DNA of 64,000 nt from Azolla pinnata (GCA_037176905.1 JBBBWG010000337.1:1-64000); one strand, 5' to 3'; shown: positions 13,201 through 26,330, numbered from the stretch's first letter. Notes: generated by a model not told the origin, from the letters alone. Numbers and translations are program-made.

Positions 13201-15539
13201 TCCGGGCTTAAGAAATTCCTAAAAAGAATGATCCTTGGTGACCAGCTAATAATTTCTTGTTTCACCTGTCAAAGGATAAGAGAACATTGTAAATTAATCA
13301 GCTAAAATGTCAGTCTCAATGAAAGATTTTCAAAGCAAAATTTAGGTCCTTTTTCTTTTACTTCGTTTCAGTGACTTTAAATTTGAATGTCATTATAGTC
13401 TATCTGAACGAATGAGAGAGATAAACGTGATTAATTGATAATGGAAGTGTATAACTAACCAAATATAAATGAGAAGCGACCCTTGCACAGAAGTCTATCA
13501 TAAAGAGTGGCATTACTACTCACATCATCAGTGCCCAGGTGTAGGTCAAGATTCATAAATCAACATCCATATGGAGTTCTGCAAAGTGCGAAGTTTGACA
13601 TTGATCTTCTACCACTTGTCATTTCAATGAAGGTAAAGACGTTATTACAACTTATTCATTCCATTCATTTAGCTTTTCAATATAGTTCATAGCTATCATA
13701 TAGCTTTCAATGCAGTAACATCAGCTGTTGTCACAGTATGAAGCCTTAACTTGCAGATAATGTCCCTATTTCTTTCAAAATTAGAAGCAAAAATTTGCGG
13801 CAGTCAATTATGTTGTAGTATACTGGTAAGCAGCTTACAGAGGCTAAATTTCATATATTGTTGCATATGATATTTGATTGTTGAAACCCCACATTCTAAG
13901 TTGATGATGCATTTAACATGCAGACAGAAACTTACAAATCCCAGTCGTAACAGTCGGGCATCTGGATCGTTTTCCAAGGATCCAAAACCTACTATTCATG
14001 ACACATGATTTCCAGGAAGAGTTCAGAATTATTTGATAGAATCAACAATAGTAAGATATATACTGATTCCCAACATTAAAAAGTTTTTCTTCATTGAATC
14101 CATTTCACAAAACCAAAAGTTATAACTGATTTCTGCAATAGACTTATTAGGATGAATATACATTGACATAAAATTTGAGAAGGGATAGGCCCAATAGTTA
14201 AGCTAGTATATGATTATAGGATCCTACCCATTGGATCTTCAAGACGTTTGAAGAGTAAAAACTGAAGCACAGCACCTGCGATAGCCATTTCAATCTTGTT
14301 AGAGCTGAAAGTTACTTTCATACATCAATATCCTCAATATTCAAAGAAGTATATATTCATTATACATCAATATCCTCCATGCTTCTTGTTTCTATCGTAT
14401 ATTGACATTTCTCCTAATATAACTCATCGACATGCCTCTGTAATAGTAAGCCACAAAAGATAGCAGTTTTCCTGATCATAAGCGCAGTCATGGTCTTTCC
14501 TCAAACATAGAGCAAGGTCAGAGTCACAATGGCATCAAGCCCCAAGAAATAACAACTTTTGAGCTGTGATGTTATTTACAGATCAATATTAAATGTAAGT
14601 ACACGGACAAGTCTTAAAAGAATCAGATCACTGGAAAAGAAACAACTTTTCAGCCCCAATGCTGGTTCCATTTTCCTCTTGGAGTCATCACAGCATTGAA
14701 CCACAAGAAATAAATATTTCCAAACTTAAAAACAGGTTCATATGCATCATATCTTTTGTATCATTGCATTTTTGTATCATTTCCCTAATCAATTTTCTGA
14801 TGTGAGGATTTACCTCTTTGGCACATTATAGGAAACCATCCCCTCATTCAAACTAAAGAGCGTGATTATCCCCACCAAAGTTTCTGAAATAAGTTCAAAT
14901 CTAAATCCATGATAATTCCCACCTTTATTGTTTAAGTTGTGACCTCTGTGTCTAAGCTACGATTCTAAAACTATGAGAAATTACCCTCCCGTACTCAATC
15001 TTACCTAATGTGCTTGAAATATTTTGGCAATAGATGATCATGTGTGGACTGATTTCGGCAACATGCCACCCAGCTTACCACAATTATGGAAATACTGCTC
15101 TTGCTGTGCTTATATCTTGCCAAAACGCCAAGTGCTTATTCTATTCACATTCCAATATTTTCTATGTTCACTGTTTCTACCAAAATGCCAAACATTCTTG
15201 AACATTCAGTGCTTCCAAAATTGTCACAAATTGAACAGGCCGAATAGAATTTAACATCAAGATGAAAAAAATACAAAAGCCTGAGATATATGCAATAAGA
15301 TCAAACGGAAAGGAATAAAAAGCTAAACAGCGGAGAGAGAGAGAGTAGTGATTGCCAGAGCCTGAAGATATACAATGCAAATGACGACAATCACATTTTG
15401 CATATGTCATAGACTGTGATCGTCATTCCATAAAATCAACTGAAACCCAAAATCTACAAGAGAGAGGGAGAGAGGTACCAATGGTCATGCCGAGAATGAT
15501 AAGGGAGAGGAACGCGTACAACACTCGGGACTTCCCCAT
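10205..15539 (-). CDS. P4H: Prolyl 4-hydroxylase, plant type II membrane form, 11 exons
   Basis: A 263-residue protein is rebuilt from exons 15479-15539, 14228-14275, 13936-13988, 13200-13265, 13022-13096, 12862-12936, 12212-12282, 11989-12040, 11703-11792, 11511-11603 and 10205-10312; lengths sum to 792 bases and phases agree throughout. The N terminus (MGKSRVLYAFLSLIILGMTI) is a type II signal anchor, placing the catalytic domain in the ER/Golgi lumen. The 2-oxoglutarate/Fe(II) site is present: H160 and D162 (PHYDYF), H240 (SHASC) and K250 (EKWSATKW). Residues 68-80 (RNFLSPEECDYLI) are a family signature. It hydroxylates proline in hydroxyproline-rich glycoproteins. The family usually has LHGGCPV at the distal histidine; here the loop is TSHASCTTI. 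The donor after exon 5 is GC, not GT. The exon 9 end (after YFPW) is chosen from frame and family; a longer read-through to a stop exists but would lose the catalytic end. Confidence 0.92.
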
Positions 15540-15769
15540 CCGAAGCTCAAAGCCAGATCGCATTCATACGCTGCTCGCTTCCATCCGTCCTCTTTCAGCA
15601 CATCTAGCAGCCCCGCGAGTTCTCGCAACTATTTCAGAAACACCTTCCAGCCAGACCAAAGAGCTAGGTGTAATGCTAGCGTATGTACATCTCAGCGTCT
15701 CTCTCTCTCTCTCACTGACACAGCAGAGAAATCGGAGAAGGAATCTGAATGTCAAAATGACGATCAGTT

Positions 15770-16068
15770 AGGTTTAGGGTTTAGGGTTTAGTTAGGGTTT
15801 AGGGTTTAGTTGGGGTTTAGGGTTTAGTTAGGGTTTAGTTGGGGTTTAGTTGGGGTTTAGGGTTTAGTTGGGGTTTAGGGTTTAGTTGGGGTTTAGGGTT
15901 TAATTAAGGTTTAGTTGAGGTTTACGGTTTAGTTAGGGTTTACGGTTTAGTTAGGGTTTACGGTTTAGTTAGGGTTTACGATTTAGTTAAGGTTTAGTTG
16001 GGGTTTAGGGTTTAATTAAGGTTTAGTTGGGGTTTAGGGTTTAGTTAGGGTTTAGGGTTTCAGGGTTT
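15770..16068 (+). repeat. Interstitial telomere-like repeat (TTTAGGG variants)
   Basis: About 300 bases of TTTAGGG units mixed with TTAGTTAGGG, TTAGTTGGGG and TTACGG variants. The block starts about 230 bases upstream of the prolyl 4-hydroxylase start codon. It is internal, with unique sequence on both sides, so it is not a chromosome end. Confidence 0.93.
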
Positions 16069-17347
16069 AGTACAGGTTCCATGTCCTGCTCTTGAATTAC
16101 AGCATGGATTTTATTGGAGCCTCATTCGGATCGATTTTTAGGTTTATGGCTTTCGCTCTGATCGATCTGCTCGAGTCTGTTCTGTACCAATTCTTCTTCT
16201 TTTTGTTGTTTTCACTCGGGTTTGCTCCAGATCTGCCCAATTGTCTTTTTCTTGTTGTTTTTCATTCGGAGCTTATTAACACCTCTCGGCCCTGGCATTC
16301 ATTCGCCAATTCAACCATATCCCTGTACATGCTGATCTGGGATCTTGATGGCAGATTCCTGTTTTTTTCTGGCTTCTGAATCAGCTTCCAGTGATCAGGC
16401 TTTCGAACCAGATGCACAAACCCAGCAACGCAATTGTAATACGCTCTCCTACGTGATTCTAGATATGATCAGTGTTTTGCAACACTCGAGTTCTTTCCCA
16501 AGCTTTCTTCCTCCGAGTGAGAGCTCTTTGCTTTGTAGACATATAATCGAGCCTCTTCTCATAGACTCTCTTCCATTTTAAGTCCCCTCGTCATCATCGA
16601 CTCTTATCGGCATATTTCAAATTAGTCCTAATATCGCCTCCATAAAAAATGCATCATAGTATCATAAAATCAAAATTCATGCTGTCAAGGGGGCTTTTCA
16701 GCATGCATATAGCAATTACAAAACATCGTCTGAGTCATATTACATGGATTATCACTAGGATTTGCAATGCTTCATAGTAATTACTCTTTGCAACAAGGAG
16801 ATTTCATCTTATGCATAATGAGCTCCAAAGAACTAGGATGGGAAGATTTCATGCAATATTGATAGATATACAGATTTCCATATCCGAAGAAACTTCAGAA
16901 GACAGGAGATTACCCCCATCGATTTCTTACCTTCCCTCGAATCAAAACGTTAGAAGCGCATGACTATCGCAAAAAGTTCTCTAAATACCATGCCATCAAT
17001 GCGATTCCATCCTGCAACAAAATCCTTCTCAAAGACATGGGTTTTGGTTAAATAAGCAGAGAAAGAAGAAAACCAAGGTTTTTGTATGTCGCCTTGTCCA
17101 TTGTACTACATATAGCTGAATAGCTCCTCCGCATTTACTACTAGAACAGCTGAGAAGTTGCTTTCTCCAGATTAGCCGTTGGCCGAATGAGTACAGCCGT
17201 TTCCTCCATTACAAAAAACAGAGAAGCATCTTCTCCACTACTAGAGGTGGAAAAGCTTTTTTCTTCTCAAATGGTGAAGCTGAATAGCTGCTTACTATGG
17301 CTAACACGATGTTTTCTCCATTACAAAGGTCAAGTGGCTCCTTCTAG
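16069..17347. other. Intergenic between P4H and the CCCH gene
   Basis: Short frames on the plus strand (for example from 16092) show no family signature. Nothing else was recognised. The right edge is the 3' UTR side of the CCCH gene. Confidence 0.5.
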
Positions 17348-20300
17348 CTAGTAGTTGGGCAACACCTCGCCAACCTCGGGTTGCTCTGGTTTTCCAGCTT
17401 CAGCAATGGCCTTGGCAGCTGCTTCTCCAGGAGGAGGATGATCAAATTTGCATGTCAAAGCATATTTGCAAGTACCAGTCTTCATGTAAAACGGGCAAGC
17501 TTGTCCTCCCTGTGCCATAGATTTATTCCATTCAATGAAACATCTCATTAGTTTGCACAAAGGGCAAACCAAGCAACACAGAAATTGGGCAAAGGAGAAT
17601 TTTACTTCTCTCCTAGGAAAGCCTGCAAGTGTAAGTTTCACGGACTCTGGCTGTGGAACCTCGTTTCTATTCAGTGGATGGTGAAATTTACACGTGCTTG
17701 TATATTTGCAAACACCAGTTTTCATATAGAACTGCAAGCAAACCATTAGAAATCTATAGAACGTCAGCATACCATAGAAATCTATAGAACGTCAGTATAC
17801 CATAGAAATCCATAGAACGTCAGCATACAGCTTCAGGGTATTGAAATCAACTAAAAGAAACTCTTTTCTGATACTATCTAAAAGAAACTCTTTTCTGATT
17901 ATCTATAAGAGCTTCATCGGATTTTTCAACATTTTAGTATGTTATATGCTCAAAACCACTTAGTCGACATTTCTAGTGCTTTTCTTAAAATCCTGGTAGC
18001 TGTAGGTATTGACAATCGTTTCATTTGCAGTTTAAATGGATTGCTTCGGTTTCAGCTTCTTGGTTCCACTTCAACAGTTTTTAAACAGCTGAAATCCATA
18101 CTGTAGACACCTAATGCAGTTTAACAGCTCAAACAGTTCCGTTTGTTTCAATCTGGATGCTTACATCTTCATTTGAGGCTTGAGTTCTAAAATAACTAGT
18201 GGTTTTATATGAGTCTCCCATAACAAATCATTGCCAAGTCCTAATGACCTGGTAGACTCATGCAAGTTTTCATTAACGCTAATTCTGTTCCTCTACTAAT
18301 TCATCATGTCTTGAAGAGGTCCATGTGTTGCTTCTTTCAAAGAGATGGCAGCCCTCAGTTCAACATTTCTTGTTCCGTGATATTTACGTATTGTCGTATT
18401 TTAAGCCTCTAGTAATTATTCTTTCACCGTCATAACTGGTTTCTAATGCTATGTGTATAGAAAATTACCGCACATGGGGGTTCACCAGGTCTCTGGGGAT
18501 ATAAAGCAGCAGTCTGCATCAAAGTTGGCAATCCAAAATCTGATACTGGCAAACTCAATCCATAGTCTGTGAAGGTCTGAAATAACAGCAAACAATGTCA
18601 ACATTGTACAACATGAGAAAATACGTCAGGGTGACAGATGAATTACCCCTGGAAAAATCGAAAAATTGCCATAAGCTCCTGGTAAAGTACTCATTAAGGA
18701 GGTAACAGCTGTTTGAGTTTGTGGTGGTATAGCGTGGAAGCTTGCTATGAATCCATAACAAACAAATAAATACATCATTCACTGCAAATGAGGTGAAAAT
18801 CGAGCTATACCATCTAACCTGGCTTTTCAGGATGATTAAATCGGCAAGCTGATCCAAATTTGCAGCTATACAAGATACAGATGCAAAGTGAGTATCAAGA
18901 TCTGAGCTTAATCAGTTTAATGCAGAACTTTAATATAAAAATAGAAGCCCTCCATATAACATTTACAAAAGCTAGATTGTTATATATTTAGCAGGTTTAG
19001 GTTACATGACGAATGTAAGTATGTCTGTAATACCTCCCAGTCTTTGCATAAAAGGCACATTCCGTTTCACCCTGTCGTAAATCAGTAATCAAAGCAGGTA
19101 AATACAGAGTTGAATTTCTGAAGGATACATCGCATACAAAACTATCTTTTAGATTAAAGATCAAATATCAAATAACAAAGAGAGAAAACCTACAGGTCTA
19201 ATGGGCAGCCCTTTAGCGTTAAATGCTGCTGCCGGGCTAGCTACTGGCCCTTTATCTCCATTGGTTACTGTTGCAGTGGTAACCTTTGCTGCACTGCCAG
19301 ATGCAAAAGTATTAACAGTTGAAGCAGCTTGAGTTGCATTTGCATTAGCATCTCCATTCCCTCCAGCAGTTGATCTATTCTCAGGATGATTGAATTTGCA
19401 TTTAGAACCAAACTTGCATATCCCAGTTTTCATATAGAACTGTGGAGACAAATGGCTACTCAGCAAGATAAGTTATGTACAGTAGTAACCTTTGAATGAA
19501 AATTTGACAAGCTTACCGCACAGTCAGGCTCTCCAGCACGTACTGGCAACGGTTCAGATATGGTAGGAGGCGTTGCAACCTACGATACAGCGATGAAAAA
19601 TAATGCAAGCAGTTTTCCAAGTAAAAACATGAAAACGTTACAACAGAACATTGCATAGATCTACGCTTAGAAAAGTAGCTTACGACGTTTTAATTTTGCA
19701 AATCTCATGAACTCCTACTGTACACAGGACGTCAGGGATGGAAAGAGCACTAGTGCGTAGCAGTGCACATACAAATATCTGTATGTGGTTACATAATATA
19801 TACTATAAAGAAGGTACAAAAACATCCAAACATGAACCCAAAATAGTAAAAATACAGGGCATGCCACAACAGGCAACCTCAAACATCATTTACAAATATT
19901 GTTTATGTCGTATTTGAAAGCAATCTATTTACTGGTTTTTAAACCTTGAGCTCATTTCCAGAATCAATCCTGACAGAGCATGCAGCATTTCCTTTACTCC
20001 TTCAGAATCACCTGGAACAGTGATTATCTAGTTCCAGGAACTCTCTTTCAGTGTTTCAGGAACATAAACAAAAAAGGCCTTACAAAATAGTCTAAGCAAT
20101 GCATCCTGATTTTCTGTCGCTTCCTTAGCAATCCTACCGAAACAAATTCTTCGGCTATAATACCTACAGCAAATTCTACATGAATCCCTTAGCATTTGAG
20201 AGAAGAACCTTGAACTAAATTTCTTTAACCTTCATCACTATTACCCTTGTAATAGGTTCTTCAAACTGCCCGAGTTTTTCTCCATCATTGGGCTGCAACA

Positions 20301-23300
20301 CTTTTTAGATCATCACTTTCACAAGGCTTGTAAATTTTTCTTGGTATCCTTCTCATTTTCAGATTTACCACTAAACAGCTCTTAAAACCACTAAAAGTCA
20401 GAGTAGGCATCCATGAAAAGTTACATACACACCTCTGACAGGTCAAATGGTTCTGGTTCTTAAAATTAATACCTCAAAGCCAATATAGAATAAGCAAATA
20501 GTTAAACATTCATTCAAAAGTAAAAGGTAAAAATCACTGCTTCAGTTCATGATATTATTGACTTAAAAAATTCCTTGAACAGATAAAAAGATATTGCGCA
20601 ATCAATAAACCTGATGGAACAATTTGTATACTAAATATCGAGTCCATCTTGTGAAGAAAAGTTTCATTTCCATGTAAAATTTTAACAGTATCCGTAGGAA
20701 GTCAATTTTAAACCGTATAGTTGGTAAACAATATCCTAGTTCTGAAAGAAACATGAAATGCACCCTACAGATAGGAAATAATTTCAGAAACTCTTGCATT
20801 TGGCATACCTTCACAAGCTGTTTGCTAGTCCAAAGTTAAGTATCATAATATTTTCTTATCTATTTACAACTGGATAAGCATGTAGTCAAGTAATTGTGTC
20901 ACTATATTAGATACCTGTTTGATCATTTTGTAAATCATTGAAGATCGGACAATGGACATTGCAAAAAAGTGGATCAGTCGAGGACTATCGTTGCAGCAAG
21001 TTTATGTAAAATGAAATTGGAGCAGAGCATTCAAGGACTTAGTGGCAGCAAGTTTATGTGAAATGTGTATACTTAAAAAAATGGATAGAAGTATGCAAAT
21101 GTATCAACACCAAAGGACTACACTGCTGCTTGGTATAACCACAAGCTAGAGTATGATGGCTGCACCTCCTTCCAGTCTGGAATGCCACCAGCTGGAACCC
21201 ACGCAGGATGGTCATACTTGCAAGTAGCTCCATAGCTACAAGTCCGTGTCCTCATATAAAATACACAATCCTTTTCTCCCGGTCTTTGAGGATAAATAGG
21301 GAGTGTTGAAGCCAAGTCGAATCTAGCCCTTTTAGACATCAGGTCCCCAGAATACATGACTAAACGTTACAATAATCAGAAGTCATTTAGAGAGTTTATT
21401 GATAATAGAAAAAAATGAGTAAAGTATATACAAACCCGAGATGCCATCAAATAAGTGTTCGAATATAGTGAATGAGTAGGGAAAGCATATATTTATACAA
21501 TACCGTAAATTACCGATGAAGAATGACCATCAAATATGATAGAGATATTGTAATATCATCATACGCAGTATCCAGCAAGCCCGTGTGTTTATATATGTAC
21601 CAATGCAGAAGCAGGAAAAAAAAATGAATGTTAGATAATACTGTGCATGTATATACTCTTAAAATATTGTAATGTTGGCATATGATGATAAAGTTGAAAT
21701 GATTTATCAAATTATTTCATGACATGTACTTCAAGCATAATAAAGCAAGAAAGCAATTATGATACGAAATAATATAGCACAGCATTGCTAAAAGCTCCCG
21801 AAGAAGTATCACAAATGTATATACGATAAATAAGATCACGTGTGTATGAATAGTATCCTACATGCACCGAATGGTAAATAATAACGTTTGAATCTCCTCG
21901 ATATATGGGCAACTTCGATCTTTTCTAGACGAACAAACAATTTAGTCCTTGGAAAAATTACGATGTTACAACAATTTCCCTACAATCAAAATTATGGCTA
22001 GTAAGTAATTGGTCCATTGTTATTTATCTTCAATTCTCTTTCAGCATCGGTTTCTCTTGTGTCAGCGATATTCCACTTCCTTTAATTTGTTCGAGAAAAT
22101 TATATTTCTGTTTTTCTTTTACCTATAATACACTGCCTAAGCATACATTGTTTTTTTCTATACTGAATCCGATCTCCTCTCATCCCTGTTGTACGAATAA
22201 AATAGTTTCTCATAACCATAGTTTCTCACCCTCAGAATTCCAGAATATTGTGTAACTCTCTTCTTTCCGATGATCGATTGACCCATGTTTCAGCTTCAAA
22301 ATTAACTTCTAAAAGTTCAGGGTTATACCCATGGAAACAAACGAGGCCTCTCTCAACACCTGGAGAACTCATATACTTCTGCTTTTTTATTCAGTATCTC
22401 GAAATACAAAGGAAACTGAGCACAGTCCAAAAGAGAGAGCAGCAGCGGTGCCTAATGCAAGAGAAGGACCAAAACACATACATGGCATCGACATTGTCAT
22501 GTAGCATGTACACTCAACGCTTCAGAACAGTAGGAAGAAGCAGAACGAGAAGGAACGGTAACGAATTCCAGAGCATATCATCTAAAGCATCGAAGCCCTT
22601 ACCCGGATCAGCAAAAGGAATTCTGAATTAAGGCTTGACGAGTAAAAAAGATGCGCCAGTAGGTATGAATGAAATGCAAAATGAAAGCATATTTCTTTCA
22701 AGGCATCAAAATAATCAGACATACAATGAGACATTACAGAGGAATTTCTTCCAACCAAGGGTTGATTCCACCACATTCTTTGGGGTTTGTCTCGAATACA
22801 ATTCAATGCGATTATTTCACCGAAGCTATAAACGGTTTGACGACACGAGAGAAATGGCTTTTGATGCACGATCTGGAAAGATGAGACAGCCATCTAGGAA
22901 ATGTAATCACGCAGACCAAAGATTTTCAATTTCGGGTTACGGAAGTACAGAATGAACGCCTAGGATTTGCAGAAACACGAAACAGACACAAAAATGCAGT
23001 TTTGAAGAAATCGAAAAATAGAGTTCTTTGGCAGCACGTATAACAAACCGTATGGCCTTCCCAGAGTTAGGGTACAAGGACAAAGCAGAAACTGCAGCAA
23101 TTATTCGGGTTTTTCCCAAAACACCAACGGGGACGGAAGGCAACGGGAGAGGATCGCAGCAGTCGCATACCTTCTTCACCAGGCCGTTTGAGAGAAGCAA
23201 AGATGGGATCGAGGTGGGACCAGGAGGAGGCGACGGCGGAGGTATAAGCGGCGGCGGCGGAAGATCCGAAGAAGCCGAAGGGATCGGCGGAGGCGTAGGA

Positions 23301-23456
23301 GGAGAGGTAGGGAGCGGCGTCGAGGTGCGAGGGGAGGGAGGCGGCGGAGGCGTCGAAGGAGGAGGAGGCGGAGGGGGGCTGGGCGACGGAGGAGAGGACG
23401 CCGGTGAAGGAGGCAGCGGCGGGGAGGGAGGAGGTCTTCTGGTAGAGAGACGACAT
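17348..23456 (-). CDS. HUA1: HUA1-like CCCH zinc-finger RNA-binding protein, 10 exons
   Basis: A 455-residue protein is rebuilt from exons 23171-23456, 21166-21359, 19517-19579, 19194-19439, 19034-19071, 18819-18865, 18647-18744, 18469-18576, 17606-17731 and 17348-17509 (1368 bases, phases consistent, all GT-AG). It has five C-x8-C-x5-C-x3-H fingers, with first Cys at residues 127, 180, 268, 359 and 407 and final His at 146, 199, 287, 378 and 426. The first finger and its tail ([13 protein letters not shown]) match the diagnostic segment of Arabidopsis HUA1, a nuclear RNA-binding protein acting in AGAMOUS pre-mRNA processing; other HUA1 relatives have six fingers. The N-terminal 95 residues are Ser/Ala-rich. 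Intron 1 is about 1.8 kb (21360-23170) and holds no recognised gene. Exon 2's start is inferred from phase and family alignment. Confidence 0.9.
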
Positions 23457-23472
23457 AGCTCCTCCACCTCCG

Positions 23473-23645
23473 AGGTCGAGGTCGAGGTCGAGGTCGAGGT
23501 CGTCGTCTACGATGTGATGGGATCGGATCGGATCGGATCGGATCGCTCTGTGCGCGTCGCAGCCCCGCGAACGTCTGCAGACAGCACACAGAGACGGACA
23601 GAGAGAGAGAGAAGAAGAAGAAGAAGAAGAAGAAGAAGAAGAGAG
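23473..23645. repeat. Short simple repeats in the CCCH gene 5' flank: GAGGTC, GGATC, GAA
   Basis: Just upstream of the start codon lie (GAGGTC)n at 23473-23505, (GGATC)n at 23519-23545 and (GAAGAA)n near 23610-23640. They probably sit in the 5' UTR. Confidence 0.85.
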
Positions 23646-23649
23646 AAGA

Positions 23650-24400
23650 GGCTCTGTGTGTGTGTGTGTGTGTTTTAGAGAGAGGAAAAGTGTGTGTGTG
23701 TTTTAGAGAGAGGAAAAGTGTGTGTGTGTTTTAGAGAGAGGAAGAGTGTGTGTTTTAGAGAGGGGAAGAGTGTGTGTGTTTTAGAGAGAGGAAGAGTGTG
23801 TGTTTTAGAGAGAGGAAGAGTGTGTGTGTTTTAGAGAGAGGAAGAGTGTGTGTTTTAGAGAGAGGAGGAGAGTATGTGTGTGTTTTAGAGAGAGGAGGAG
23901 AGTATGTGTGTGTTTTAGAGAGGGGAAGAGTGTGTTTTTTAGAGAGGGGAAGAGTGTGTGTTTTAGAGAGAGGAAGAGTGTGTGTGTGTGTGTTTTAGAG
24001 AGAAAGAAGAGTGTGTGTGTTTTATAGAGAGGAAGAGTGTGTGTTTTAGAGAGAGGAAGAGTGTGTGTTTTAGAGAGAGGAGGAGAGTATGTGTGTGTGT
24101 TTAGAGAGAGGAAGGGTGCTGTGCTTTTCTAGAGAGAGAAAGAGTGTGTGTGTTTAGAGAGAGAAAGAGTGTGTGTGTTTAGAGAGAGAAAGAGTGTGTG
24201 TGTTTAGAGAGAGAAAGATTGTGTTTTTTAGAGAGAGGGAGAGAGAGAGAGGGAGATTGTGCTTTTTAGAGAGAGGAACTGTGTGTGTGTTTATAGAGAG
24301 AGAAAGAGTATGTTTTTTAGAGAGAGGAAGAGTGTGTGTGTGTGTTTAGAGAGAGAAAGAGAGGCTTGTGTGTGTGTGTGAATTGAGGATGTTGTAGAAG
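23650..24400. repeat. Minisatellite of TGTGTTTTAGAGAGAGGAAG units
   Basis: Some 30 imperfect units of about 22-28 bases, each a TGTGTG run, TTTTAGAGAGAG and a GGAAGAG tail. The array lies upstream of the CCCH gene. Plus-strand frames encode repeating VCVLERGR-like peptides, an artefact. Confidence 0.93.
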
Positions 24401-25380
24401 ACTGGCGAGAGCAGATCAGGAGTTCGAACGCTGCAAAGATAAAGACAGAGACAGAGACGGAGACAGAGACAGAGACAGAGAGAGAGAGAGAGATCTGAAT
24501 CGCGGTGGTAAGGAAGGCCAGCTAGAGCCCAATGTTAAGTAAGGGGAACGAAATCCTGAGGGGGTAACGCGATTCCGTATGCGTTTCGTAACAGGCATCA
24601 GAAGCACCGAGAAGCGTGCTATATATATATATATATGCCGAAGCATCACTAGCCGATTTATAGCCAGGACAAGCAAACCCTAAACCAAGTCGATGTGAAT
24701 CGTTCAGAACCAAAGACAAGAATTGGTTTGAAACAAGGCTTGGAATCAGATACATATCCCAGGCAAACAAATAAATGGAAGCTCCTCTTTCCATCCGATT
24801 TGCAGAACCATGCAACAAAGGAGACTGTTTATGATGGCATTGTTCAATGGAGCAACACCTCTTCGGTAACAAGAGATTGATGTATAATTCACCAAATATG
24901 AAGACCAGCTTTGCTTTGATGTATAAACATAAAAAAAGCTACTAATCCCTGATGATTCGGGCGAAAATGCAAACAAACGGGCCATCCGTTCATAACTTTC
25001 GCCGAAGAATTCAAATGTGTGCTTGAAATGAAATTTACCTGAATCCGATGAGGGAGCCGTCTGATCGATACTATATAGGAAGCTCCACAAAGGTTTGCAT
25101 GCAATCTCCATCCTAGATCAGAGCCCTCAAAATGCTTTCTTTCCGATTCGCAGACATTCTGCATGAGAATCGGCTCCGATTTCCTGAGCTCTAGCACAAT
25201 CCTATGAGTTAACAAAGACCATGGCTCTCGACAACAAAGGAGCCAAGGCGCATATGAGACCCGTTTCGTGCCGAGCTCATATACAATGTCTTGAATGGCT
25301 TGATCTACAAGAGTTAAATCAGATGCCGAGGAAGCTCAACACCGAGGCTTAGGGACTGATCAAACCGAGTTCAACAACTT
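24401..25380. other. Intergenic; GAGACA and TATATA simple repeats, otherwise nothing recognised
   Basis: A GACAGA/GAGAGA tract lies near 24445-24492 and an AT run near 24620-24635. No coding exon was recognised on either strand. Confidence 0.5.
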
Positions 25381-26191
25381 AAGATTACACGAATCCCCTG
25401 AAACATTTAGTGCAACAACAGGAGGACGGGCCGAGTGATTCGATGCATACATTGCGACATTACGACATGATCAAACATCTCGGGAACGTAAACCTTGACC
25501 AAACAAGATACAAGAGAGACACACACACGCACACACAACACGAGAGGTTTAGAGCAAGGGATTCGATGTTCAAAAGCAGAAACGATCCGAGATGGTTTTC
25601 AATCGAAAGCGAGGAGTCGAATCTCTTTCATATATGGCGACAACGGATGCCAACGGCGACCGTATCATCGATAAGAGACCAGAATCCCTTAAGATTACAC
25701 GAATTCGCTGAAACATTCAGTGCACAATGGGATGACAGGAGTGATTTGATGCATAGATTACGACAAACATTCAGTGCACAATGGGATGACAGGANNNNNN
25801 NNNNNNNNNNNNNNNNNNNNNNNNNNNNNNNNNNNNNNNNNNNNNNNNNNNNNNNNNNNNNNNNNNNNNNNNNNNNNNNNNNNNNNNNNNNNNNTGATTT
25901 GATGCATAGATTACGACAAACATTCAGTGCACAATGGGATGACAGGAGTGATTTGATGCATAGATTACGACGCAACAACATGATCAAACACCTTGGAACA
26001 TGATCAAACATCTTGGAACATGATCAAACACCTTGGAACATGATCAAACACCTTGGAACATGATCAAACATCTTGGAACATGATCAAACACCTTGGAACA
26101 TGATCAAACATCTTGGAACATGATCAAACATCCTGGAACATGATCAAACATCTTGGAACATAACCAGACCTTGATCAAACAAGAAACCAAG

Positions 26192-26228
<37 letters not shown>

Positions 26229-26330
26229 ACATGAGAGGTTTCGAACAAGGGATTCAATATTTGAATGCAAAGAGAAACAATCCGATACGACTACACGGTT
26301 TTTCGGGCGGAAGAGACCCCTTCCATATGC
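25381..26330. repeat. Nested tandem repeats with a 100-N gap (54-base and 20-base units)
   Basis: A 54-base unit (starts GTGATTTGATGCATAGATTA) runs on both sides of the gap at 25795-25894, so the gap is an unresolved array and its true length is unknown. A 20-base unit (AACATGATCAAACATCTTGG, with CACC variants) is repeated about nine times at 25977-26160. A larger similarity links 25461-25680 with 26125-26335, including the CACACACA tract and a GAGAGGTTT...CAAGGGATTC segment, so the small arrays are nested inside a segmental duplication. Confidence 0.88.

Noticed and set aside
15770-16068. True chromosome end
   Set aside because: Unique genes lie on both sides and the units are degenerate, so it is interstitial.
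22937-23678. Pro-rich and Gly-rich open frames near the CCCH gene start
   Set aside because: Shadows in other frames of the GC-rich first exon of the HUA1-like gene.
25741-26160. CRISPR-like array
   Set aside because: Repeats are directly adjacent without unique spacers, and the genome is eukaryotic.
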